From Paraherbaspirillum soli (lineage in GTDB: Bacteria > Pseudomonadota > Gammaproteobacteria > Burkholderiales > Burkholderiaceae_D): DNA of 64,000 bases. The stretch lies in assembly GCF_042654985.1 (NCBI RefSeq), contig NZ_JBHSMT010000026.1:186001-250000 (forward strand), written 5' to 3'. The translations under genes and the position numbers were made by a program. Of the stretch, positions 28,763 through 36,677 are shown in pieces. Numbering within the stretch: position 1 is the stretch's first letter; each line of letters opens with the position of its first letter. Under the pieces are notes generated by a model, which worked only from the letters and a program-made list of their open reading frames with translations, had not been told where the DNA came from and searched no databases.

Positions 28763-29713
28763 TTATGTGTTGACGTTGCGTCGAGCATCGCGTAGTGCTG
28801 ATATGTAGAATTGCCAATAGCCGGTATTGAGGTGCTGCGACCTGTCACGGCACCGTTCGTGGAGTTTGTGGATTTTCTGAATTGGCACGTTAGACCAGAG
28901 ATGGTGTTCCACGTGGAAGTTGTTGCTATTGGTGAGCCAAGTCATGAACCAGTTCGACTTGATCGTACGCGTGTTTTCAAACGCGTCGGTCGAGTTCGCG
29001 TTACAACTGTAGTGCTCGGGCATCTCGATGAACGCATGTAACGGTGAGGCGACGATGAACAGTGCAGTCAACCAGATCAGCAAGGGATCGAGTTTAGCTG
29101 TAACCCAGCATGCGGCGGTGAGCGTTGCAAGTGCCACTGCGGCAATGACGTAGAACAACCGCACCTGCCCCTGGTAGCGGACATGCAAACCGTCTATCGA
29201 TCGGCCGAGCAGCGCCTTCACGAGTCCCGTGCAGAAGCTCTTGTAGTGATGCAGCATCAGAAAGCGTAGCGCTAATCCCTTGGGTGTCCAGGTCTCGGAG
29301 CCGTAGTCGAAGAACTCACGGTTCATAGGCGTGCCCAGCAGTGCGTGATGCTTCAGATGGTTGATGCGGTATTCGTAGAAGGATACGAGCATTGGTAGGC
29401 CCATCGCGACGCCAAAGAATTCGTTAAGTCGCGGCGAACGAAAGCCTGTGTAGTGCAGAGCCTGGTGTGACAGCTCCACGCCGTGCGCCATGGCGACGCC
29501 CAGCACGAGGATGCCGCACACGGTGGCGGTTGCGCCGGTGTGCAACGAGAGCCATGCGCCGAGCACCATCAATGTGAGCCACAGCGCCGTGCGCCATGCA
29601 AAGAAAGCGGATGAGATCTCCATCCATTCTGGCTCAAGCTTCGCTGGCCTGGTCGCCTGCGCTGCCCCTACTTGGCCGGAAATCACAGATTGAGTTAGAT
29701 GCTGATTTGGCAT
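28763..29713 (-). CDS. membrane fatty-acid-desaturase-family di-iron enzyme
   Basis: This 316-residue membrane protein has the three histidine boxes of the family: HQALH, HLKHH and HVEHH, which bind two irons. Hydrophobic segments flank the boxes. Members desaturate or hydroxylate lipids, and some act on small metabolites. A desaturase-like gene (desI) is also known in the phaseolotoxin cluster beside a resistant carbamoyltransferase, a parallel to this order. The start at 29713 is chosen for its AAGGA site, and the gene follows the carbamoyltransferase by 23 bp. Confidence 0.88.
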   Translation of the reverse strand: MPNQHLTQSVISGQVGAAQATRPAKLEPEWMEISSAFFAWRTALWLTLMVLGAWLSLHTGATATVCGILVLGVAMAHGVELSHQALHYTGFRSPRLNEFFGVAMGLPMLVSFYEYRINHLKHHALLGTPMNREFFDYGSETWTPKGLALRFLMLHHYKSFCTGLVKALLGRSIDGLHVRYQGQVRLFYVIAAVALATLTAACWVTAKLDPLLIWLTALFIVASPLHAFIEMPEHYSCNANSTDAFENTRTIKSNWFMTWLTNSNNFHVEHHLWSNVPIQKIHKLHERCRDRSQHLNTGYWQFYISALRDARRNVNT

Positions 29714-29736
29714 TGTTTTTCCTTGATCTAGTGGAG

Positions 29737-30690
29737 TCAGGATTTCAGCGATTCGATGCATGCTCTAGGATTGGAATGCAGCAGGTGCAACAGCAGCGCG
29801 CGCGCAATGTGCAGCCGCGCTACTGCTTCCTCATAGATCGCGGACTGCGGACCGTCGATAACTTCGGGCGTGACTTCGTCACCACGGTTGGCCGGGAGGT
29901 TGTGCATGAAAAAGGCGTGCGGCCGCGCTAGCGCCATCAACTCGCAGGTAATGCTGTACGGCAACAGCGTCGTACGACGTTGCTCGGCTTCATGCGCCTT
30001 GTTCATTGGTATCCAGACGTCTCCGATGATCACGTCGGCATCCTTCGCCGCTTCGTGCGGATCGGCTGTCCATGTGTAGCCCTCTAAGTCATCGACCAGT
30101 GCCGACGGCGGCGCCCAATTCGCCGGTGTAGCGATGACGAAGCGCGCGCCAACTAGCGCTGCGGTCTGCGCAAGCGAGGTGGCGACATTAGTGCCGTCGC
30201 CAATGAAAGCCACTTTTAGGCCTTTCAATTCATGGAGGCGTCGGCGGATCGTCAGGAAGTCGCACAGCGCCTGCGTCGGGTGATGCTGATCGCACATGCC
30301 GTTGATGAACGGTACCGGACAGATCGCGGCGATACGCGCTTGAAGGGCGTGGTCGTAGATGCGCGTGAGCAGAGCATCGTTGAAGCGGCCGATGACGTTT
30401 ACGAAGTCTTCTAAGTGTTCAGTCTTCTCTGCGTTGCGACCGACTCTGGCTTCCTTGCCGCTGAAATGGATCGCGTGCCCGCCGAGGTCGAACATAGCGC
30501 GCTCAAACGCACTGCGCGTACGAAGAGAAGTCTCGTCGAAGACCATCGCGAGGCATTTGCCACGCAGGAAGGGGGCAACCGATCCCTTCGTTAAGATGTG
30601 TTGCTCAAGGGCGTCAGCATCGTCGATGATCGACATCACAGATGTGCTGTCGAGGTCAGTGATGGCATTAATCTGAGAGATTCGTTTCAT
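29737..30690 (-). CDS. ornithine carbamoyltransferase homologue with altered ornithine-site motifs
   Basis: The 317-residue protein has the carbamoyltransferase fold: the carbamoyl-phosphate loop SLRTR (55-59, usually STRTR) and HPTQ (137-140). The ornithine-side motifs are changed: HCLP is HNLP (263-266), and the SMG loop is PMN (228-230). The Cys and the SMG loop contact ornithine in OTCs. Either the acceptor amine differs, or the enzyme is a resistant OTC protecting the host against an OTC inhibitor, as ArgK does in phaseolotoxin producers. It lies directly between argG and the desaturase. Confidence 0.88.
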   Translation of the reverse strand: MKRISQINAITDLDSTSVMSIIDDADALEQHILTKGSVAPFLRGKCLAMVFDETSLRTRSAFERAMFDLGGHAIHFSGKEARVGRNAEKTEHLEDFVNVIGRFNDALLTRIYDHALQARIAAICPVPFINGMCDQHHPTQALCDFLTIRRRLHELKGLKVAFIGDGTNVATSLAQTAALVGARFVIATPANWAPPSALVDDLEGYTWTADPHEAAKDADVIIGDVWIPMNKAHEAEQRRTTLLPYSITCELMALARPHAFFMHNLPANRGDEVTPEVIDGPQSAIYEEAVARLHIARALLLHLLHSNPRACIESLKS

Positions 30691-30750
30691 TTTGCGTAAA
30701 GAAACTCCTGGGCGACGGCGACGCGACGCTCGGGAAAGGTTTGAAGGAAG

Positions 30751-31989
30751 TCAGCCGGCTTGCTGCACGCTGCGTGCCTGGGCCAGCAATCGCAAACGAA
30801 GGGCATTGAGTTTGATAAAGCCTGTCGCGTCGCTCTGGTCGTAGACTTGGTCTTTCTCAAAAGTGACGTGACGCTGCGAATACAGGCTGTACGGGCTCTT
30901 GCGACCTTCCACGATGACATTGCCTTTATAGAGCTTCAGTCGAACCGTCCCGGTCACACGCTCCTGGCTCTTGTCGATCAGCGCTTGCAGCATCTCGCGC
31001 TCCGGCGCGAACCAGTAGCCGTTGTAAATGAGCTCGGCATAACGCGGCATTAGTTCGTCCTTCAGATGTGATTCGCCGCGATCTAGGGTTATCGATTCCA
31101 GCGCGCGGTGAGCCACTTGCCAAATCGTGCCGCCTGGGGTTTCGAAAACACCACGACTTTTCATGCCGACGTAGCGAGTGTCAACGATGTCGAGCCGACC
31201 GATGCCGTTGTCACCGCCGAGCTTGTTGAGTAAGGCGAGAGTTGCGGACGGCGACAGATGCACACCGTCTACTGCGACCGGGTTGCCACGCTCGAAATTG
31301 ATCTCGGTGATGGTCGGGCGGTCAGGCGCGTTCTCAGGCGAGACGCTGCGCGTGAATACATCCTCTTCTGGCGTGACCCAAGGGTCTTCTAGCACCTTAC
31401 CCTCGGCGGAGATGTGCAGCAGATTGGCGTCGGCCGAGTACGGAGGCTCGCCGCGGTTATCCTTGAACACAGGAATGCCATGCCTATCGGCGTAGTCCAG
31501 AAGATCGGTACGGCTCTGCATATCCCATTCGCGCCAAGGCGCGACCACACGGATATCCGGGGACAGAGCGTAGTAGCTCAACTCGAAACGCAGTTGGTCG
31601 TTGCCTTTACCTGTCGCGCCGTGTGCGACTGCGTCAGCACCCAGCAGGCGGGCGATTTCGATCTGTCGCTTGGCTACGAGCGGACGTGCAATTGGTGTGC
31701 CCATAAGGTAGTAGCCCTCGTAGACCGCGTTGGCACGAAACGCTGGCATTACGTAGTCGCGCACAAATTCCTCTCGTAGATCTTCAACGAAAATGTTCTC
31801 AGGCTTTACACCTAATGCAAGAGCCTTGGCGCGCGCCACCTCAAGTTCATCACCTTGACCCAGATCAGCGGTGAACGTAATGACCTCGCAATCGTACTCA
31901 TTTTGCAGCCACCGTAGAATTATGGAAGTGTCCAGTCCGCCGGAAAACGCAAGCACAATTTTCTTGATTCCTGATTTTTGCTTCAACAT
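30751..31989 (-). CDS. argG: argininosuccinate synthase, cluster copy
   Basis: ArgG ligates citrulline and aspartate using ATP. The 412-residue chain has the PP-loop VLAFSGGLDTS near the N-terminus, then GATGKGNDQLRFE and the citrulline/aspartate site segments typical of the family. All obvious catalytic regions look intact. It is the first gene of the minus-strand cluster. With the carbamoyltransferase homologue and argH, the cluster encodes all three steps from an ornithine-like amine to a guanidine. The RBS before the ATG is weak. Confidence 0.95.
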   Translation of the reverse strand: MLKQKSGIKKIVLAFSGGLDTSIILRWLQNEYDCEVITFTADLGQGDELEVARAKALALGVKPENIFVEDLREEFVRDYVMPAFRANAVYEGYYLMGTPIARPLVAKRQIEIARLLGADAVAHGATGKGNDQLRFELSYYALSPDIRVVAPWREWDMQSRTDLLDYADRHGIPVFKDNRGEPPYSADANLLHISAEGKVLEDPWVTPEEDVFTRSVSPENAPDRPTITEINFERGNPVAVDGVHLSPSATLALLNKLGGDNGIGRLDIVDTRYVGMKSRGVFETPGGTIWQVAHRALESITLDRGESHLKDELMPRYAELIYNGYWFAPEREMLQALIDKSQERVTGTVRLKLYKGNVIVEGRKSPYSLYSQRHVTFEKDQVYDQSDATGFIKLNALRLRLLAQARSVQQAG

Positions 31990-32462
31990 GTTTTTTAGCT
32001 TTCTTTATGTGATTTGGACAATGAATTTATGGGGCTGGACTCGATTGACGAAAGGAGTTAGCGATACGGGTCAGCACTCATCGAAAGCCCGGGAGCAATT
32101 GTCAGCTCTGCCAAGGATGGAAGGAATATGACAATTCTTATTTTCAATTTAGAAAAGTCTGTTTTTTGCGAGTAGGGCCGTGATCAGCCCGTCGATCCAT
32201 TGAGCCGAATGTGGTTGGAGATATCAAATGGCTGAGAGTGATTTCAAGTACACGTCACTTCGTTAGCATGCAAACTAACTTTGGCTGCGACGTGTTGTCG
32301 GCAAAAGGATAATTTGTTTCGACGGTCGTTCAGGAGGAAGGGGCAGCTCAGCTTTGCATTGGTAATCAGGACCTTGAATACCAATGCTATGGGTGGCTGA
32401 AATTGAGGGATATGACCACCTGTAGGTGGCTCATGGATCATCGGCGTCTGTGAAGCCGCAAT
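31990..32462. promoter_or_regulatory. gene-free leader/promoter region upstream of the cluster
   Basis: This stretch of about 470 bp, richer in A+T than its surroundings, separates the argG start from the terminator after the DUF4124 gene. No credible gene is seen in it. It must hold the promoter for the argG-lysO transcript. I could not fix a convincing -35/-10 pair or an arginine-repressor site by eye. Confidence 0.45.
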
Positions 32463-32500
32463 AAAAAAAGCCTCCGGTTTTGCCGGAGGCTTTTTTACTT
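32463..32500. terminator. terminator after the DUF4124 gene
   Basis: A perfect stem GCCTCCGG/CCGGAGGC with a TTTT loop is flanked by an A-run on the left and a T-run on the right, so it works in both directions. It insulates the DUF4124 gene from the argG cluster. Confidence 0.92.
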
Positions 32501-32541
32501 CTCAGAGTCGGTTGCCAAAGATTGCGTTCAGCTCTGCAGCC

Positions 32542-33063
32542 TCATTGACACTCGTTCAAAGTACGTTGGTTTTCTGCCGCTTGCTGAGCTCGCTGGTTGT
32601 CATTCATGAATGATCGCTGACCATTGGCGTCAGTCTGGGCGATACGGGTGCCTGAATTCAGGGTGCGTTGATTTTCCCGGGCATGGGCGCAATTTGTGGC
32701 CTTGTCCGATGCGCGCTTGGCTTCTTCCGCTGCTTTTTTGTCTTTCTCGGCTTGGTCTGCCTTGCGTTTCTGGAACGCGGCATTTTGCTCGGCAATGGTC
32801 GGCGGTGCTTTTACTTCCGGTTTTTTGTCGCCGTCAGCGTTGGCATCCGCGTCGGCGGGGGCCGCACTTTGTGGCGGCATCGCGTTGCCCGGCATTTTGA
32901 GTATGCGTTTGTTCGGTACCGAGGACGGCGGCGGCATGTCTGAAAATTGTTTGACTCCCTTCTCATCCAGCCATACATATTGCGCCAAGGCGGAAGTCGC
33001 CAGGCTCAACAGGACACATGCCGCACTGGCGGAGAAAATTTGTTTCAGACGAATGGCGTTCAT
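32542..33063 (-). CDS. DUF4124-domain secreted protein
   Basis: This 173-residue protein has a signal peptide ending SALAQ and then a DUF4124 domain (YVWLDEKGVKQFSDMPPP). An Ala/Lys/Gln-rich region follows (about residues 85-140), probably helical. DUF4124 proteins are common in beta- and gammaproteobacteria, and their function is unknown. The position divergent from guaB is the usual one in Burkholderiales, which helps define the ancestral order around the cluster. Confidence 0.88.
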   Translation of the reverse strand: MNAIRLKQIFSASAACVLLSLATSALAQYVWLDEKGVKQFSDMPPPSSVPNKRILKMPGNAMPPQSAAPADADANADGDKKPEVKAPPTIAEQNAAFQKRKADQAEKDKKAAEEAKRASDKATNCAHARENQRTLNSGTRIAQTDANGQRSFMNDNQRAQQAAENQRTLNECQ

Positions 33064-33184
33064 TGAGCTCCTTGGGTGCTAAATAGAAGGTAAAAACAGG
33101 GCAGGTTCACAGAGCGGAGATTTCGCCATGTTTTGCAGTGCGTGTCAATCAATCGGTAGTGCTTTCGAGAAATATTTGGCTGCG

Positions 33185-33214
33185 TTAGGCGACTGCCTCG
33201 GATTTCTGTATAAT
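33185..33214 (+). promoter_or_regulatory. probable sigma-70 promoter of guaB
   Basis: A perfect TATAAT at 33209-33214 lies 27 bp before the guaB ATG. A weak TTAGGC stands as -35 at 33185-33190, 18 bp upstream. Confidence 0.6.
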
Positions 33215-33240
33215 TCGCTTTTGCGCCTATAGGAAAAACT

Positions 33241-34701
33241 ATGCGTCTCCTTCAAAAAGCACTCACGTTCGATGACGTGCTGTTGGTTCCAGCTTACTCG
33301 GACATTCTCCCCAAAGACACTTCCCTCAAAACACGGTTGACGCGCAATATCGCGATCAACATACCTCTGCTGTCGGCGGCGATGGATACCGTGACCGAGG
33401 CGAGGCTGGCCATTGCAATGGCGCAAGAGGGCGGCATTGGCATTATTCACAAGAATCTGACCGCCCAGGAACAAGCGCGCGAAGTGGCCAAGGTCAAGCG
33501 CTTCGAATCCGGCGTATTGCGCGATCCGATCACGATTCCGCCGACCATGCGGATCCGCGAAGTGATTGCGTTGGCAGAACAGCACGGCATCAGCGGTTTC
33601 CCGGTGGTCGAGGGCAATCGCCTGGTCGGTATTATCACCAACCGCGATTTGCGTTTTGAAGAAGAGCTGGACGCCGAAGTCAGCGCCAAGATGACGCCGC
33701 GCGACAAGCTGGTGTACGTCAAGGACGGCGCCGATCTGTCCGAAGCCAAACGCTTGATGAACAAGCATCGCCTGGAACGCGTGATGGTGGTCAACGATGC
33801 GTTCGAGCTGCGCGGCCTGATTACCGTCAAGGATATCCAGAAATCGACTTCACACCCGCTGGCTTCCAAGGATGAGCAAGGCAAGTTGCGCGTCGGTGCG
33901 GCGGTCGGGGTCGGCGCGGATAACGAAGAGCGTATCGAGTTGCTGGTCAAAGCCGGGGTCGACGTCATCGTGGTCGATACCGCACACGGCCATTCCAAGG
34001 GCGTGCTGGACCGGGTCAAATGGGTCAAGCAGAATTTCCCGCAAGTCGAAGTCATCGGCGGCAATATCGCTACCGCAGCGGCTGCCAAGGCATTGGCCGA
34101 TCATGGCGCGGATGGCGTCAAGGTCGGGATCGGTCCTGGCTCGATCTGCACCACGCGTATCGTTGCCGGTGTCGGCGTGCCGCAGATTTCCGCCATTTCC
34201 AACGTTGCGCAAGCGCTGAAGGGCACTGGCATCCCGTGCATCGCCGACGGCGGCATTCGCTTTTCCGGCGACATCGCCAAAGCGCTGGCGGCCGGTGCTT
34301 CGACTGTCATGATGGGCAGCATGTTTGCCGGCACCGAAGAAGCGCCGGGCGAAGTGATCCTGTTCCAGGGCCGCAGCTACAAGTCGTATCGCGGCATGGG
34401 CAGCCTGGGCGCGATGTCGGATGGTTCGGCCGATCGTTACTTCCAGGATTCGGCCAACAAGGCTGACAAGTTCGTGCCGGAAGGGATTGAAGGCCGGGTG
34501 CCTTACAAGGGCAGCGTATTGACGATCCTGTATCAGCTGGTCGGCGGCGTGCGGTCTTCGATGGGCTACTGCGGTTGCGCCACCATCGACGAATTGCGGG
34601 AAAAAGCCGAGTTCGTTGAAATTACCTCAGCCGGTATGCGCGAATCGCACGTCCATGATGTGCAGATTACCAAAGAAGCGCCGAACTATCGGACCGATTG
34701 A
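33241..34701 (+). CDS. guaB: IMP dehydrogenase
   Basis: GuaB oxidises IMP to XMP with NAD, the committed step to GMP. The 486-residue protein has the TIM barrel interrupted by two CBS domains (about 95-205), the catalytic Cys loop GIGPGSICTTRI and the flap region (RYFQ). It is followed by guaA, which completes GMP synthesis. Start and length are standard. Confidence 0.98.
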   Translation: MRLLQKALTFDDVLLVPAYSDILPKDTSLKTRLTRNIAINIPLLSAAMDTVTEARLAIAMAQEGGIGIIHKNLTAQEQAREVAKVKRFESGVLRDPITIPPTMRIREVIALAEQHGISGFPVVEGNRLVGIITNRDLRFEEELDAEVSAKMTPRDKLVYVKDGADLSEAKRLMNKHRLERVMVVNDAFELRGLITVKDIQKSTSHPLASKDEQGKLRVGAAVGVGADNEERIELLVKAGVDVIVVDTAHGHSKGVLDRVKWVKQNFPQVEVIGGNIATAAAAKALADHGADGVKVGIGPGSICTTRIVAGVGVPQISAISNVAQALKGTGIPCIADGGIRFSGDIAKALAAGASTVMMGSMFAGTEEAPGEVILFQGRSYKSYRGMGSLGAMSDGSADRYFQDSANKADKFVPEGIEGRVPYKGSVLTILYQLVGGVRSSMGYCGCATIDELREKAEFVEITSAGMRESHVHDVQITKEAPNYRTD

Positions 34702-34826
34702 TCAAGGCGATTTGGATCAGGTTCCAAGCAAATGTTCAATCCCTGTTGCGCGCCACCCGCGGTCATGCCGTCGGTGGCGCGTGCAGTTTAAAGATTCTAA
34801 TTAAGTAAGCCACCCAGGCGCTCATC

Positions 34827-36407
34827 ATGCACTCAAAAATTCTCATTCTCGATTTCGGTTCCCAGGTTACGCAACTGATCGCACGGCGCGTGCGCGAAGC
34901 CGGCGTGTTTTCTGAAGTCTATCCCTACGATGTGTCCGACGAATTCATCCGCAATTACGGCGCCGCCGGGATCATCCTGTCAGGCGGTCCGAACAGCGTG
35001 ACCGAAGGCGATACGCCGCGCGCGCCGCAAGCGGTGTTCGAAATCGGCGTGCCGGTATTCGGCATCTGCTATGGCATGCAAACCATGGCCGAGCAATTGG
35101 GCGGCAAGGTCGAGATGGGCCACGTGCGCGAGTTCGGCTACGCCGAAGTGCGCGCTCGCGGTCATACCGCACTGCTGAAGGACATCAGCGATTTCACGAC
35201 CCCGGAAGGACACGGGATGCTGAAGGTCTGGATGAGTCACGGCGACAAGGTCAACGACATGCCGCCCGGCTTCAAGCTGATGGCATCCACGCCGAACTGT
35301 CCGATCGCCGGCATGGCCGACGAAGAGCGCAAATTTTACGCGTTCCAATTCCACCCGGAAGTCACGCACACGGTGCAGGGCCAGGCCATCCTGACCCGTT
35401 TCGTGACCGAGATCTGCGGCTGCAAGCAGGACTGGAACATGCCCGATTACATCGCCGAAGCGGTGGAGGCTATCCGCCAGCAAGTCGGCAGCGATGAAGT
35501 GATTCTGGGCTTGTCCGGCGGCGTCGACAGCAGCGTCGCGGCGGCACTGATTCACCGCGCGATCGGCGACCAGCTGACCTGCGTGTTTGTCGATCACGGC
35601 TTGCTGCGGCTGGACGAGGGCAAGATGGTGATGGAGATGTTCGCCAACAACCTCGGCGTCAAAGTGATCCACGTCGATGCCACCCAACAGTTCATGGGAC
35701 ATCTGGCCGGCGTCACCGACCCGGAAGCCAAACGCAAGATTATCGGCCGCGAATTCGTCGAAGTATTCCATGCCGAGTCGGACAAACTGAAGAACGCCAA
35801 GTGGCTGGCGCAAGGGACGATTTATCCCGATGTCATCGAAAGTGCCGGCAAGGGCAAGAAGGCTGCGCACACGATCAAGAGCCACCACAATGTCGGCGGC
35901 CTGCCGGAAACGCTGAACCTGAAGCTGCTGGAACCGCTGCGCGAATTGTTCAAGGACGAGGTGCGCAAGCTTGGCGTCGCACTCGGCCTGCCGCATGCGA
36001 TGGTGTATCGCCATCCGTTCCCGGGACCGGGTTTGGGCGTGCGGATTCTGGGCGAAGTCAAAAAAGAATTCGCCGACCTGCTGCGTCGCGCCGATGCCAT
36101 TTTCATCGAAGAATTGCGCAACACCAAAGACGAGCAGGGCCAGTCCTGGTACGACAAGACCAGCCAGGCGTTTGCCGTGTTCTTGCCGGTCAAGTCGGTC
36201 GGCGTGATGGGCGATGGCCGTACCTACGAATACGTGGTTGCCTTGCGTGCGGTCCAGACCCAGGACTTCATGACCGCCCACTGGGCCCATCTACCGCATG
36301 AATTGCTGGGCCAGGTATCGAACCGCATCATCAACGAAGTACGTGGCATCAACCGGGTGGTGTACGACATCTCGGGCAAGCCGCCGGCGACGATTGAGTG
36401 GGAATGA
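34827..36407 (+). CDS. guaA: GMP synthase (glutamine-hydrolysing)
   Basis: GuaA aminates XMP to GMP using glutamine and ATP. The N-terminal class I amidotransferase domain has the nucleophile Cys81 in FGICYGMQ. The synthase half has the PP-loop LSGGVDSSV and ends with the dimerisation domain (ending TIEWE). The 526-aa length is normal. It is separated from guaB by 125 bp. Confidence 0.98.
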   Translation: MHSKILILDFGSQVTQLIARRVREAGVFSEVYPYDVSDEFIRNYGAAGIILSGGPNSVTEGDTPRAPQAVFEIGVPVFGICYGMQTMAEQLGGKVEMGHVREFGYAEVRARGHTALLKDISDFTTPEGHGMLKVWMSHGDKVNDMPPGFKLMASTPNCPIAGMADEERKFYAFQFHPEVTHTVQGQAILTRFVTEICGCKQDWNMPDYIAEAVEAIRQQVGSDEVILGLSGGVDSSVAAALIHRAIGDQLTCVFVDHGLLRLDEGKMVMEMFANNLGVKVIHVDATQQFMGHLAGVTDPEAKRKIIGREFVEVFHAESDKLKNAKWLAQGTIYPDVIESAGKGKKAAHTIKSHHNVGGLPETLNLKLLEPLRELFKDEVRKLGVALGLPHAMVYRHPFPGPGLGVRILGEVKKEFADLLRRADAIFIEELRNTKDEQGQSWYDKTSQAFAVFLPVKSVGVMGDGRTYEYVVALRAVQTQDFMTAHWAHLPHELLGQVSNRIINEVRGINRVVYDISGKPPATIEWE

Positions 36408-36452
36408 TCCGATGTCTAGCACTCGCTAGTACTCAAAAGTAGAAAATGCCTG

Positions 36453-36480
36453 AAAGCCCGCGTAAATGCGGGCTTTTTTG
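36453..36480 (+). terminator. terminator after guaA
   Basis: The stem AAAGCCCGC/GCGGGCTTT with a short loop is followed by T-rich sequence, about 45 bp after the guaA stop. Confidence 0.88.
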
Positions 36481-36677
36481 CTTTTTTGCTCCGCATTGAT
36501 TGGCAGGCCGATGTATTGGACTGAACCCTTGCAACTGGAGCAGTCACACGGGAGCGGTCTCGCTGGGGGCTTGACAACGTACTCGCTGCCACTGATGCCG
36601 TTACACGCGCACCGTGAAGGGCTCGGCTAATGACTTATAACGCTATGTATTGTCATCGAGCACCTCCCCAGGGCGGC

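Noticed and set aside
32118..32160. Possible arginine-repressor box before argG
   Set aside because: A TGAAAATAAGAATTGTCA-like stretch on the minus strand is only a weak match to the E. coli consensus and is in AT-rich sequence where such matches arise by chance.
19578..32541. Integration site or transposase marking the cluster as a mobile island
   Set aside because: No tRNA gene, integrase, transposase or flanking direct repeat was found at either edge; insertion is inferred only from conserved flanking gene order.
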